This document shows positions 18,440-26,973 of a DNA stretch of 64,000 bases, piece after piece. Each line of letters starts with the position of its first letter. Positions within the stretch are counted from its first letter, which is position 1. The stretch is from Chitinophagales bacterium (GTDB lineage: Bacteria > Bacteroidota > Bacteroidia > Chitinophagales > LD1), in NCBI GenBank assembly GCA_016787045.1, contig JAEUVA010000034.1, forward strand, positions 62,001 through 126,000, written 5' to 3'. Position numbers and translations under genes: made by a program. The notes under the pieces are model-generated. The model was not told where the DNA came from. It saw nothing but the letters and a program-made list of their open reading frames with translations, and searched no databases.

Positions 18440-18466
18440 GTTTTTGCTCCGCTAAATAGCAAAAAC
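18440..18466 (-). terminator. Inverted repeat between tatA and gatA
   Basis: GTTTTTGCT (18440-18448) and AGCAAAAAC (18458-18466) form a perfect nine-base stem with a nine-base loop, directly after the tatA stop. There is no long T tail, so it may be a pause site or partial terminator rather than a full stop. Confidence 0.45.
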
Positions 18467-18681
18467 TACTTTTTTTCCTCTACCGGTTTAGAACCTTCTT
18501 TCATACCCTGCTCAATTTCTTGCTTGAGATTACTTTTGGCAGAGTTAAACTCTCGTACTCCCTGCCCAATGCCGCGCATCAATTCAGGTATTTTTTTACC
18601 GCCAAAAAGCAGCAGTACTACTACTACTATTACTATCACTTCGGGTGTTCCGAGGCCAAATACGGCATATTTTACTTCCAT
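18466..18681 (-). CDS. tatA: Twin-arginine translocase subunit TatA/E
   Basis: A 71-residue membrane protein: a short periplasmic start ([14 protein letters not shown]), one transmembrane helix ([13 protein letters not shown]), the hinge and amphipathic helix [20 protein letters not shown], and a charged Lys/Glu tail. This is the TatA/E pattern that forms the protein-conducting part of the Tat pathway for folded proteins. tatC is not in the window. A TAACTTTG box 20 bases upstream of the ATG suggests its own transcription start. Confidence 0.92.
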   Translation of the reverse strand: MEVKYAVFGLGTPEVIVIVVVVLLLFGGKKIPELMRGIGQGVREFNSAKSNLKQEIEQGMKEGSKPVEEKK

Positions 18682-18701
18682 ATCAGTAAGTTTTGAGGGT
18701 G

Positions 18702-18709
18702 CAAAGTTA
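18702..18709 (-). promoter_or_regulatory. -7 box of tatA
   Basis: Minus-strand TAACTTTG is a perfect TAnnTTTG 20 bases ahead of the tatA ATG, at the boundary with the rraA stop. A -33 TTG was not convincing. Confidence 0.4.
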
Positions 18710-18711
18710 AC

Positions 18712-19188
18712 CTAAATCAGCATTTCGGCCGAAACAATTATTCCGTCTTCATCGGCATATACCCAATGGCCGGGTACAAAGTTGATGCCGGCAAACTCTA
18801 CAGCAACCTCTGTTTGCCCTTCGTTGCGCTTTTCACTTTTGAGTGGCATGGTGTTGAGCGCCTTTACGCCAATAGACATTTCATTAATAGCAGCCGAATC
18901 GCGAATACACCCATTTACAATTACTCCGCTCCAACCATTTTTGATAGCTAAGTCGGCCAGCATATCGCCCAATAGCGCACAGCGCATTGAGCCGGCACCA
19001 TCTACTACCAGCACACGGCCTTGCCCATCTGTTTCAAGCGCTTTGCGCACAAAGCTATTGTCTTCAAAACATTTTACAGTAGCAATGCGGCCAAAAAAAC
19101 TGTGGTGAGTGCCAAAACTTTTAAAGCCAATTGGCTCGGCCACTTTTATTTTTTGCGGATGTGCATCGCACAAATCGGTTGTCTTCAT
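18712..19188 (-). CDS. RraA-family protein
   Basis: A 158-residue member of the RraA/HMG-aldolase family: TDLCDAHPQ near the start, the core VVDGAGSMRCALLGDMLADLA, then NGWSGVIVNGCIRDS, which holds the conserved Gly and Arg-Asp substrate pair. Bacterial RraA binds RNase E and lowers its activity, while relatives are 4-hydroxy-4-methyl-2-oxoglutarate aldolases with the same fold. RNase E/G partners are not in the window, so the family is firm and the activity open. It precedes tatA by 30 bases on the same strand. Confidence 0.85.
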   Translation of the reverse strand: MKTTDLCDAHPQKIKVAEPIGFKSFGTHHSFFGRIATVKCFEDNSFVRKALETDGQGRVLVVDGAGSMRCALLGDMLADLAIKNGWSGVIVNGCIRDSAAINEMSIGVKALNTMPLKSEKRNEGQTEVAVEFAGINFVPGHWVYADEDGIIVSAEMLI

Positions 19189-19195
19189 TTTTTGC

Positions 19196-19242
19196 AGTTA
19201 AAAAGCCCGCAACATTACACAAATTGTGCAGTGTTGCGGGCT
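19196..19242 (-). terminator. Terminator after the 19264 gene
   Basis: On the minus strand AGCCCGCAACA and TGTTGCGGGCT (19242-19204) form an 11-base perfect outer stem with an inner CAC/GTG pair, followed by TTTTTAACTGC. It ends the transcript of the small secreted protein upstream of rraA. Confidence 0.85.
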
Positions 19243-19263
19243 ACGTGAAATTACTTTTAGAAA

Positions 19264-19764
19264 CTATTGCAATTTAATCACCAACGGGTTAAATGGATCC
19301 GGGTTTAGCTCAAACTTAATGGAGGCCTTGCTTTTTTCTTCGCTCTCCATAGGTTGCAAGTAAATATCAGCATCTACGTACTTCACCGTTTTATCTACGT
19401 TTTTTACCACATAACGCTTGTAACCCGCAATCTTAAAAATTACGCGGATGGGCTCTCCCAACTCAGATTTATTGAGCGCCATGGCGTAGTTTCCCTTTTC
19501 GTCAATAGAGGCCTGCATCAGTTCATCACCAAACTTGTCAATATTAATTTTTGCATTTGTAATCGGCCTGCCGGTAGTGGCGTCAATAATTTTACCCGTC
19601 ATCACCAATACATCGGCATTGGTTACCGCATGGTTCATCACCGCTTGCGGGGTTTCGGTGTTTGATAAATCTCCTGCTTTCGGGGCGTTTTGTGCGAAAG
19701 TTGTTTCGCTCACCAGGGCAAACAGGAAGCCCAGGCAAAGAGCAAATAGTGGTGTTGGTTTCAT
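19264..19764 (-). CDS. Secreted CarboxypepD_reg-like domain protein
   Basis: A 166-residue exported protein: signal peptide MKPTPLFALCLGFLFALVS with cleavage near TTFAQ, then a short linker, then one regulatory-like beta-sandwich. Marks are VMTGKIIDATTGRPITNAKINI and the later IFKIAGYKRYVVKNVDK. This domain is common in surface and TonB-linked proteins of Bacteroidota, where it binds sugars or stabilises partners. It has a terminator of its own and an unusually strong ribosome-binding site (see 19771). A scaffold or adaptor role is possible, but not shown. Confidence 0.7.
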   Translation of the reverse strand: MKPTPLFALCLGFLFALVSETTFAQNAPKAGDLSNTETPQAVMNHAVTNADVLVMTGKIIDATTGRPITNAKINIDKFGDELMQASIDEKGNYAMALNKSELGEPIRVIFKIAGYKRYVVKNVDKTVKYVDADIYLQPMESEEKSKASIKFELNPDPFNPLVIKLQ

Positions 19765-19770
19765 AGCCGA

Positions 19771-19778
19771 CCTCCTTT
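19771..19778 (-). promoter_or_regulatory. Strong Shine-Dalgarno of the 19264 gene
   Basis: Minus-strand AAAGGAGG lies 6 bases before the ATG. It is nearly perfect against the 16S anti-SD, whereas most starts in this window lack any SD, so the gene may be translated at a higher rate. Confidence 0.75.
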
Positions 19779-19785
19779 GGTTTGT

Positions 19786-19809
19786 GCCATTTTTGTGTCT
19801 GAAAATGGC
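19786..19809 (-). repeat. Hairpin in the leader of the 19264 gene
   Basis: GCCATTTT (19786-19793) and AAAATGGC (19802-19809) are exact inverted copies with an 8-base loop, just upstream of the SD. It may shield or stabilise the leader. Confidence 0.55.
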
Positions 19810-20116
19810 GTTGTGAAAAAATATGGTAGATTAAAAATCGTCAGGTACTTTCGGGCAACTTTCACACGGACTCAAAATCAGCGAAAATCAGTTGCCAGCG
19901 AAATTTCGCCACAAACTTACAAATTAGAAAACGATTAGACACACTAAACATTGTACGCCATTTGTTAAAAAAAGAAAAGATGATTTCGGCAGGTAAAAAC
20001 CACTCCAACTTTTGGCTTCCGGCATCTGACAATTGCCATCCCTTGTATTTGTCCGCGTTATTTCTACATTTGCGTCCCTTTTTAAAAAAAGGGGTTAACT
20101 TTAAATTGCACGTGTT
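19810..20116. other. Intergenic region upstream of rpmH
   Basis: About 300 bases without a supported gene. It holds the rpmH promoter (20043-20072) and, downstream, CCCTTTTT (20076-20083) facing AAAAAGGG (20086-20093), a tight hairpin in the rpmH leader. I saw no DnaA boxes or further RNA-like structure. Confidence 0.5.
20043..20072 (+). promoter_or_regulatory. Promoter of rpmH (TTG-N19-TACATTTG)
   Basis: TTG at 20043-20045, 19 bases, then TACATTTG at 20065-20072. This is an exact match to the Bacteroidota primary-sigma consensus, 44 bases before the rpmH ATG. Confidence 0.7.
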
Positions 20117-20272
20117 ATGAAGATGACATTTCAGCCAAGCCGTAGAAAAAGAAAAAATAAGCACGGCTTTAGAGAAAGAATGAAAACCAAAAATGGAAGA
20201 AAAGTTTTGGCAAGAAGAAGAGGCAGAGGCCGCAAAAAACTCACCGTTTCTGACGAGAAACGCCTCAAGTAA
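20117..20272 (+). CDS. rpmH: 50S ribosomal protein L34
   Basis: A 51-codon frame starting [18 protein letters not shown] and continuing [20 protein letters not shown] to the end KRLK. This is the unmistakable L34 sequence (TFQPSxRKRxxxHGFRxRMxTxxGRxVLxxRRxKGRxxL), shorter than 60 codons and so easily missed. It differs from the usual start MKRTFQPS in having Met at position 3. It is a small basic protein of the large subunit. It starts the rpmH-rnpA-yidD cluster, its stop falling within an rnpA-frame ORF that opens upstream. Confidence 0.97.
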   Translation: MKMTFQPSRRKRKNKHGFRERMKTKNGRKVLARRRGRGRKKLTVSDEKRLK

Positions 20273-20303
20273 TATTGCCATTTCACAATTTTCTGTAGCT
20301 GAG

Positions 20304-20699
20304 TTGGCTGCGCTAAAAGACAAAAGTGCTTTTGGCTCATCTGAAAAACTCAAAAGCAGAAAATTGATAGACCAACTTTTTAACGAGGGTAAATCAGTTT
20401 CACGAAACGGATTTACCCTCGTTTATTTATTTGTACCTCTGGCTACGCAATTTCCGATACAAGCCGCCTTTTCAGTACCTAAACGAAACTACAAACACGC
20501 TACCGACCGCAACCGCATCAAACGGCTGATGCGCGAAGTGTGGCGCAAAAACAAATGGCCGCTTTATGAGCTATTGACACAGCAACAAAAGCAATTAGCC
20601 ATCATGTGGGTGTGTAAAAGCAAAGAGTTGCCCGATTATTCTATCGCTGAAAAAACAATACTCCATCTGCTGGAAAAATTGAAATCTAAACTTGCATGA
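20304..20699 (+). CDS. rnpA: Ribonuclease P protein component
   Basis: Basic protein subunit of RNase P, helping the RNA component mature tRNA 5' ends. Family marks are [16 protein letters not shown], then [15 protein letters not shown] (the RNR motif). The start is uncertain: TTG at 20304 is used here (131 residues). Other in-frame options are ATT codons at 20274 and 20280, and an ATG at 20193 inside rpmH in another frame, which would give 168 residues with a non-conserved N-terminal extension. The last four bases overlap yidD (ATGA). It is likely co-transcribed from the rpmH promoter. Confidence 0.92.
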   Translation: MAALKDKSAFGSSEKLKSRKLIDQLFNEGKSVSRNGFTLVYLFVPLATQFPIQAAFSVPKRNYKHATDRNRIKRLMREVWRKNKWPLYELLTQQQKQLAIMWVCKSKELPDYSIAEKTILHLLEKLKSKLA

Positions 20700-20917
20700 T
20701 CCGTTGGCTGGCATTTGTTTTCATATTGCCCATTCGCATTTACCAGCGGCTGATTTCTCCGCTATTGCCGCCTACGTGTCGCTATACTCCAACTTGTAGT
20801 GAATACAGCATACAAGCATTGAAAAAGTACGGTATGTTTAAGGGAACATGGTTGGCCACCAAGCGCATTATGAGTTGCCACCCTTGGGGTGGGCATGGGT
20901 ACGACCCGGTGCCTTAA
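20696..20917 (+). CDS. yidD: Membrane protein insertion efficiency factor
   Basis: A 73-residue YidD. The family signature is complete: [32 protein letters not shown], and the end [13 protein letters not shown]. It is an amphipathic inner-membrane-associated helper of the YidC insertase. Its ATG overlaps the rnpA stop in ATGA, so translation is coupled. The rpmH-rnpA-yidD order is a conserved bacterial block; yidC itself is not next. Confidence 0.95.
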   Translation: MIRWLAFVFILPIRIYQRLISPLLPPTCRYTPTCSEYSIQALKKYGMFKGTWLATKRIMSCHPWGGHGYDPVP

Positions 20918-20948
20918 ACATTCAGCCATAAAACATGTTCTTTAACCC

Positions 20949-21425
20949 ATGAATATTAAAACGGTGCTAATTGCCATTGCTTGCATTGCCACTCCACTTT
21001 TGATAGGCGGTGTATCCGGCATTTTTACCATAGAGGGAGTTAACGGTTGGTACACCACTTTACAAAAGCCATCTTTTAACCCACCTAACTGGCTTTTTGG
21101 CCCGGTGTGGACGCTGCTGTATGCCATGATGGGCTTGGCATTGTTTTTAATCATATACGCTACCACTACCCAATCTAAAACAACTGCCGTAGCGCTTTTT
21201 GCTTTTCAAATTGTGCTCAATTTTTTTTGGAGTATCATATTTTTTAAGTGGCAAAGCCCCGGCTATGCCTTAGCAGAAATAGCGGTACTTTGGATTTGTA
21301 TACTGCTCACCATTATTTCTTTTTGGAGCATACACAAAACTGCCGCATTGCTTTTAGTACCTTACCTTATATGGGTAAGTTTTGCTGCTGTGCTAAATGT
21401 CTCCATCTGGTGGTTAAACCGTTAG
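20949..21425 (+). CDS. TspO/MBR family tryptophan-rich sensory protein
   Basis: A 158-residue protein with five hydrophobic helices. Conserved TspO marks include KPSFNPPNWLFGPVWTLLYA, then LNFFWSIIFF and PYLIWVSFAAVLNVSIWWLN. TspO proteins bind porphyrins and other hydrophobic ligands in the membrane and in bacteria influence stress responses. It lies 32 bases after yidD on the same strand, perhaps read through from it, and is not a conserved part of that block. The family is firm; the ligand is unknown. Confidence 0.93.
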   Translation: MNIKTVLIAIACIATPLLIGGVSGIFTIEGVNGWYTTLQKPSFNPPNWLFGPVWTLLYAMMGLALFLIIYATTTQSKTTAVALFAFQIVLNFFWSIIFFKWQSPGYALAEIAVLWICILLTIISFWSIHKTAALLLVPYLIWVSFAAVLNVSIWWLNR

Positions 21426-21565
21426 TTGCTAAAATCTGCTAACCTGTTTTGTCAATTCACAACATATTCTGCAACCTCGCGTAATACATTATGTTCGTAT
21501 TTAACAGGCGGTTGGGCTGTGCAATTGTATAAACTAAAGCATCCTAACTACTGCCCTTTACTTTG

Positions 21566-23233
21566 ATGAATATGCAGAGCAGAAAAAAGACCATCCTCAC
21601 CGCAACAGTAGCTGTTATAGCGTTTGTATCACTGGCGTTTACCCATGTCAGTTTTTTTGAGATTACAAAAAACTTGGATATATTTTCAACCTTGTACAAA
21701 GAGTTGAATACCTACTATGTGGATACCCTTAACGCAGATAAGTTAATGCAAGCGGGTGCGGTGGCCATGCTGGAAGATTTAGACCCATACACCGATTTTA
21801 TACCCGAAGAAGACATGGACGAATACCGCATACAAACTACGGGTAAATATGGCGGTATAGGTGCCATCATCGGCACTCGGGGCGAGTGGGTAATGGTTAC
21901 TGAACCCTACGAAGGATGCCCAGCAGCTAAGGCCGGTTTAAGGGCAGGCGATAAAATTATTGAGGTAAACGGCAAAAGCGCCAAAAACTACAAAACCGAT
22001 GAAGTAAGCGCTATGCTCAAGGGCAAGCCTGGCACAAACGTAGATATAAAAATTAAGCGACTGCAAGCCGATGGCAGCGAAGCAGAGTTGATGGTAACCC
22101 TCACCCGCGAGGAAATAAAAATCAAAAACGTGCCCTACTACGGATTGGTAGATGAAAAAATTGGCTACATCCGGCTGAGCAACTTTACCGACCGTGCCGG
22201 TGCAGAGGTAAAACTGGCGCTGCAAAGCATGGAAGGCAAAGAAAAGCTCAAAGGAGTGATACTGGACTTGCGTGGCAACCCTGGCGGCTTGCTCAACGAG
22301 GCCATAAACGTAGCTAACGTGTTTGTGGATAGAAACATAGAAATAGTTTCTACCCGAGGCAAAATGAGCGAATGGAACAAAGCATTTTTTACCACTAACG
22401 ATCCTACCGATACCAAACTACCTGTGGTGGTGTTAGCGGATGGCGGCTCTGCCTCTGCCAGCGAAATTGTTAGCGGTTCTCTGCAAGATTTAGATCGCGC
22501 TGTCATCATCGGTCAAAAAACTTATGGCAAGGGCTTGGTGCAGAGTACTCGTCCGCTACCGTTTGGTGCAAAACTGAAAATCACCACGGCAAAGTACTAC
22601 ATCCCATCGGGCCGTTGCATACAGGCCATAAATTATGCCGAGCGAAATGAAGACGGCAGCGTAAAACGCATTCCTGATTCTTTGAAAGTTGCCTTTAAAA
22701 CCCGCAATGGCCGCACGGTGTATGATGGTGGCGGCATAGACCCTGATGTAGCTACCGATCCAGAGAAATTAGCCAACATTACCATTAGTTTAGTTACCAA
22801 GAGTTTGATGTTTGACTATGCCAACGAGTATCGGGCCAAGCACGAAAAAATTTCAAGTGCCAAATCTTTTGCATTGACCGATGCGCAGTACGAAGATTTT
22901 ATGAAGTGGCTCAACAAAAAGGAATACGACTACACCACCCGCAGCGAAAAATTGCTAGAAGAACTAAAAACAGTAGCGGAAAAAGAAAACTACTATACCA
23001 CAGTTGCAGATGACTTTGATGCCATGAAAAAAAGTATGACACACGACAAACAGAATGACTTGCTAAAAGAAAAACAGCAAATCAAAAGCATGTTAGAAGA
23101 AGAGATTTCTTCGCGCTACTACCTCAATACTGGCCGTATTGAAAACTCTATTGGCCACGATAATGAAATAAAGAAAGCCGTAGAAGTATTGCGCGATGAA
23201 AAACAGATGAAACAAATTTTGGCCAAGAAATAA
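21566..23233 (+). CDS. S41-family C-terminal processing protease
   Basis: A 555-residue CtpA-type serine protease, exported by an N-terminal signal or anchor (residues 7-27) and acting in the periplasm. In order: a helical N-domain (LYKELNTYYVD), a PDZ domain (YGGIGAIIG to about residue 165), and the protease core, where Ser297 in GGSASASEIVSG and Lys322 in QKTYGKGLVQ form the catalytic dyad. A long charged helical C-terminus follows. ATG at 21566 is used; a TTG one codon earlier and an ATG two codons later are near. The next gene is a paralogue two bases after the stop. Confidence 0.93.
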   Translation: MNMQSRKKTILTATVAVIAFVSLAFTHVSFFEITKNLDIFSTLYKELNTYYVDTLNADKLMQAGAVAMLEDLDPYTDFIPEEDMDEYRIQTTGKYGGIGAIIGTRGEWVMVTEPYEGCPAAKAGLRAGDKIIEVNGKSAKNYKTDEVSAMLKGKPGTNVDIKIKRLQADGSEAELMVTLTREEIKIKNVPYYGLVDEKIGYIRLSNFTDRAGAEVKLALQSMEGKEKLKGVILDLRGNPGGLLNEAINVANVFVDRNIEIVSTRGKMSEWNKAFFTTNDPTDTKLPVVVLADGGSASASEIVSGSLQDLDRAVIIGQKTYGKGLVQSTRPLPFGAKLKITTAKYYIPSGRCIQAINYAERNEDGSVKRIPDSLKVAFKTRNGRTVYDGGGIDPDVATDPEKLANITISLVTKSLMFDYANEYRAKHEKISSAKSFALTDAQYEDFMKWLNKKEYDYTTRSEKLLEELKTVAEKENYYTTVADDFDAMKKSMTHDKQNDLLKEKQQIKSMLEEEISSRYYLNTGRIENSIGHDNEIKKAVEVLRDEKQMKQILAKK

Positions 23234-23235
23234 GC

Positions 23236-24903
23236 ATGCAAATCATGAATAGAAAAATAATCCTATTACTTACCCTGCCCGTAGTGCTTTTCATAGCAAC
23301 AGCTGCTACAGATAAGTACTTTCAGTTATCTAAAAACATGGATGTTTTTGCTTCGCTTTACAAAGAAGTAAACACCTACTACGTAGATGATGTGGAGCCG
23401 AGCAAACTCATGCGCAATTGCATTGATGGCATGCTGAAAACTTTAGACCCTTTCACTAATTACTACTCACAATCGCAAATAGAAAACGCGCGCATACAGC
23501 AGGGTGGCAAGTTTGGAGGAATTGGCATTGAAATAGAGGTAATGAACAACTATCCGGTGGTAACAGCCGTTTGGAAAGACCAACCTGCTGATAAGGCAGG
23601 CGTAAAAACAGGAGATATCATTAAAAGTATTGATGGCTCTACTACTCAAGGCCGTAAGAAAGATGACATTGAAAAATTTCTGATTGGCGAACCTAAGAGC
23701 AGAGTGTTGTTGCAAATAGAGCGCAAAGCATCTTTGCTGGATACCAAGATGCTTAACCTCAACCTCTCTCGCGAAGAAATTCAGGAAACCAATGTACCGT
23801 TCTTTGGTATGGTATCACCAGAGGTGGGATGTATTAAGTTGAAGATATTTAACGAAAATGCTGGCCGTGATGTAAAAGATGCTTTTGACAGTTTAAAGCG
23901 CTCAAACCCCGATATGAAGGGTGTTATACTGGATTTGCGCGGCAATCCGGGTGGTTTGTTGGTTGAAGCGGTAAATATTGTAAATATCTTTATTGATAAA
24001 GATAAACTGGTAGTTACCACAAAGGGCAAAGTTGAGGAATGGAACAATACTTTTAAAACAAAAGCCGATGCTACTGATTTGAAAATACCGGTTGTGGTGC
24101 TCACCAGCTCTACCAGTGCTTCGGCATCCGAAATTGTAAGCGGCTCTCTGCAAGATTATGACCGAGCGGTGGTAGTAGGGCAAAAAACCTACGGCAAGGG
24201 CTTAGTACAAGTAACCAAACCACTTTCGTATAATACCATGCTAAAAGTTACTACAGCAAAATATTATATCCCGTCAGGCCGCTGCATACAGGCACTCAAC
24301 TATGCCGAAAAAAATGAAGATGGTAGCGTTAAACGAATTCCTGATTCATTAAAAGTAGAGTTTAAAACACAGGCCGGCCGCAAGGTGTGGGACGGTGGAG
24401 GTGTGGATCCCGATGTGCTGATGCCTAAACCGGAGCATAGCAAAGTAGCTGATGAATTGTATGAGCAACACTTAGTTTTTGATTTTGTAACTGCTTACAC
24501 TTTACAAAGAAACAACATTGAAGACCCGGCCACATTTAAACTTACCGACAAAGATTACAACGATTTTGTGGCATATATCAAGTCAAAAAACTTTACGTAC
24601 AAAACCGATTCTGAAGTTAAACTGGATAAACTTAAAGAAGTAGCTACCGATGAAAAGTATTTTGATGCATTTAAAGGCAACTATGAAAGTTTGAAAAAGA
24701 AACTCGCTAACGATAAAGAGCAGGACTTAGTCAAATACAAGACCGAAATTGTTACGGTGTTAGAAAACGAAATTGTGGGGCGCTACTACTATGCTTACGG
24801 CAAAGTAAAAAAAAGCTATCAAAACGACCCGGAAGTGGCTAAAGCCATTGAACTGTTGAATAAGCCGGAGCAGATGAAGGAATTGCTAACTGCTAAGAAA
24901 TAA
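23236..24903 (+). CDS. S41-family C-terminal processing protease, second copy
   Basis: A 555-residue paralogue of the gene before it, of the same domain order: N-terminal anchor, PDZ (GKFGGIGIEIEVMNNYP), protease core with SSTSASASEIVSGSLQDYDR and QKTYGKGLVQ, so the Ser/Lys dyad is intact, and a helical C-terminus. The core stretch from TTAKYYIPSGRCIQA through EDGSVKRIPDSLKV matches the first copy almost exactly, while the PDZ and C-terminal parts have drifted. Two bases separate the stop and this start, so the pair is one operon; probably different substrates or a heteromeric enzyme. Confidence 0.92.
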   Translation: MQIMNRKIILLLTLPVVLFIATAATDKYFQLSKNMDVFASLYKEVNTYYVDDVEPSKLMRNCIDGMLKTLDPFTNYYSQSQIENARIQQGGKFGGIGIEIEVMNNYPVVTAVWKDQPADKAGVKTGDIIKSIDGSTTQGRKKDDIEKFLIGEPKSRVLLQIERKASLLDTKMLNLNLSREEIQETNVPFFGMVSPEVGCIKLKIFNENAGRDVKDAFDSLKRSNPDMKGVILDLRGNPGGLLVEAVNIVNIFIDKDKLVVTTKGKVEEWNNTFKTKADATDLKIPVVVLTSSTSASASEIVSGSLQDYDRAVVVGQKTYGKGLVQVTKPLSYNTMLKVTTAKYYIPSGRCIQALNYAEKNEDGSVKRIPDSLKVEFKTQAGRKVWDGGGVDPDVLMPKPEHSKVADELYEQHLVFDFVTAYTLQRNNIEDPATFKLTDKDYNDFVAYIKSKNFTYKTDSEVKLDKLKEVATDEKYFDAFKGNYESLKKKLANDKEQDLVKYKTEIVTVLENEIVGRYYYAYGKVKKSYQNDPEVAKAIELLNKPEQMKELLTAKK

Positions 24904-24905
24904 TA

Positions 24906-25697
24906 CTACGGTAAATCCCCATCTTCCAACTTCAACCACGTTTTCGGAAAGTGAAGGTCTTTGTACCAAACAAGCTTCCACTCGCTGTTGTGGTATTCCA
25001 AAGCGGTCATATTTTCTACCCAGTCGCCACTGTTGAGGTAAAGCACCTTGCCGTTTTCGGTAGTAATCTCGCGAATGTCAGGCATATGTGAGTGGCCGTT
25101 GGCTACTACATGGTAACCGTTGTCAATAGCAATTTCGGCAGCGGTAGTTTCATAGTCGTGCAGTTTTTTTACCCCGCGCTTGGTAGCTCGCTTTATACTC
25201 TGCGAAAAAGAAGATTTGGGCTTGCCAAGCAATTCAAGAAAAAAATTGATGAATTTATTGATCAGTATCAGCAACTCGTAACCTGTAGTACCCAGTTTAG
25301 CTAACCACCGCGAACCCTGCATGCTGATGTCAAACACATCGCCATGAAAAAACCAATGCTTCTTACCATCTAACTCCAGCACCACTTTATCCTCCAAAGT
25401 TAGGTTGCCCAACAACAAACCGGAGTACCTGCGCAGCATTTCATCATGATTGCCGGTGAGCAGATACACCTTCACCCCTTCACTAATAAACCGAAAAATA
25501 TGCTGCAATACTTTGGTATGGCTTTTTGGAAAATAGTATGTGCGAAACTGCCAGATATCAATCAAATCACCATTGATGATGAGAATTTCCGGCTCAATGC
25601 TCTCTAAATACCGGTTGAGTTCTTTGGCTTTGCAACCCACAAAACCAAGATGCACATCGCTAATGACACATACTTTAATTTTGCGCCTTTTGTTCAT
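24906..25697 (-). CDS. LpxH-like metallophosphoesterase
   Basis: A 263-residue calcineurin-like phosphoesterase. All metal-site blocks are seen: ISDVHLGF (11-18), NGDLIDIWQ, GNHDE, FHGD and NGHSHMP. The whole, with its insert between the blocks (RTYYFPKSHTKVLQHIF), resembles the UDP-2,3-diacylglucosamine diphosphatase group of lipid A synthesis. Related enzymes act on other phosphodiesters, so the substrate is likely but not certain. The stop is two bases from the convergent ctp stop. A TATTTTTG box ends four bases before the start codon. Confidence 0.75.
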   Translation of the reverse strand: MNKRRKIKVCVISDVHLGFVGCKAKELNRYLESIEPEILIINGDLIDIWQFRTYYFPKSHTKVLQHIFRFISEGVKVYLLTGNHDEMLRRYSGLLLGNLTLEDKVVLELDGKKHWFFHGDVFDISMQGSRWLAKLGTTGYELLILINKFINFFLELLGKPKSSFSQSIKRATKRGVKKLHDYETTAAEIAIDNGYHVVANGHSHMPDIREITTENGKVLYLNSGDWVENMTALEYHNSEWKLVWYKDLHFPKTWLKLEDGDLP

Positions 25698-25701
25698 ACT
25701 G

Positions 25702-25709
25702 CAAAAATA
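25702..25709 (-). promoter_or_regulatory. -7 box of the LpxH-like gene
   Basis: Minus-strand TATTTTTG (perfect TAnnTTTG) is four bases from the ATG. No clear TTG at the expected distance. Confidence 0.45.
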
Positions 25710-25736
25710 ACAACCGCTATTAACGCTGTGTTAACA

Positions 25737-26921
25737 CTACTCTTTAATTACACCCAAATCCTGCTTTGCAGCAGCCGAAACAGGGTTAATGCGTGCCAAC
25801 TCACCATTGGGAAATTTTACTTGATAGTTACTCCATCCGCCAGTACCGGCACGGCTATCGGGTTTATAGTAATCGGTAGAAATAATTTGCGCTCCACTGC
25901 TGAAGGCCGCATTCATATCCGTATAATCATTATTGCGTGCCTGGGTTGTGCCGGCATCGCTACGAGTGCGCACAATGTACCCTTGCCCCACCCGTTGCTG
26001 AATCTGCGTATATTTTGAAACCGGGTCATTTAATATTACAAATGCCGCTTCGGGAGTTCCGGGACTCGCAAATACAAACATTGCTCTGTCTTGCAATGAT
26101 GGATGCCCTGCTTTGTATAAACTTTCAGCAGCACCTTGCATAATGAAAATCACTTTACCCCTTGCTTTATATAGCTGTGGCCAATTACCGGCCAGTACGG
26201 CTTCTTCTAATGTGGTGTATGTGCCGCGTACATTGTCAGGGGTTAGCACACCTTGTAAATCGTTTCCGAAAACAGATTTTATCTCTTCGTCCATTTTGTT
26301 GCAGGCATCGGCATCGTATGCCACCTTTTTAGTCAGGTTGGGCAGCATGGTCAGTTGATCGGCCGGCACATCATCTTTGGTTTCTACGTTTACGAAAAGT
26401 GGCAAATGATTGGGGTGCGCCTTACTCCAATTGTGCAGGGCAGTCAATGCCGATTTAAACGTATTATGATTTGAATTAAAGTCAAAATCAACAATGTGTA
26501 TGATTTTGAATCCGGGCTGATTGAGTTCATCTATGCCTGATGCTGTAGGTTTTGCAATAAGCGATAGGCCTTGACGGTGGTAGTAATGCCCACCTTGCGG
26601 ATCGTTATTAATATCTAACTCAAAACCACGAACGCCATAATCATTCAGTTGAGTTTCTAATGGCTGATGTTCGTAGTCAATTTCTCCCGGCCCATAAGCG
26701 CTTGGCAGTACACCTAAAGAGTCTAAAGACATTAGCCATGCAAACAACTCCGGGTCGGTTTTAAGGTGATAACTGTTGTGGCTGGCAATTATTTGTATTT
26801 CGTTTATTTTTAAACTATCGGTAGGGCCATTATCGTACACTTTTTGTTTGTGTTCACGATCTCTCTCGCAAGACGAAACAAAGAAGAGCAACAAAAGAAG
26901 AACGGGGGCAAAACATTTCAT
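25737..26921 (-). CDS. Ca2+-dependent PI-PLC-like lipoprotein
   Basis: A 394-residue lipoprotein (lipobox VSSC, Cys18) of the calcium-dependent phosphoinositide-specific phospholipase C-like TIM-barrel family. Marks: IIASHNSYHLKTDPELFAWL, then YGVRGFELDINNDPQGG and HIVDFDFNSNHNTF, and later FVNVETKDD. Catalytic His and the acidic residues of the family (in SHNSY and ELDIN) are present. It would hydrolyse lipid phosphodiesters at the outer surface; a bacterial substrate is not known. It stands alone, with its start facing away from galE's end. Confidence 0.8.
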   Translation of the reverse strand: MKCFAPVLLLLLFFVSSCERDREHKQKVYDNGPTDSLKINEIQIIASHNSYHLKTDPELFAWLMSLDSLGVLPSAYGPGEIDYEHQPLETQLNDYGVRGFELDINNDPQGGHYYHRQGLSLIAKPTASGIDELNQPGFKIIHIVDFDFNSNHNTFKSALTALHNWSKAHPNHLPLFVNVETKDDVPADQLTMLPNLTKKVAYDADACNKMDEEIKSVFGNDLQGVLTPDNVRGTYTTLEEAVLAGNWPQLYKARGKVIFIMQGAAESLYKAGHPSLQDRAMFVFASPGTPEAAFVILNDPVSKYTQIQQRVGQGYIVRTRSDAGTTQARNNDYTDMNAAFSSGAQIISTDYYKPDSRAGTGGWSNYQVKFPNGELARINPVSAAAKQDLGVIKE

Positions 26922-26973
26922 TAACTTTAATTTTACATGAAGTTAATGAAAGCCGATAAAGCAACAAGTTTGG

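Noticed and set aside
19810..20116. Replication origin next to rpmH
   Set aside because: No cluster of DnaA boxes (TTATNCACA) and no dnaA, dnaN or gyrB nearby.
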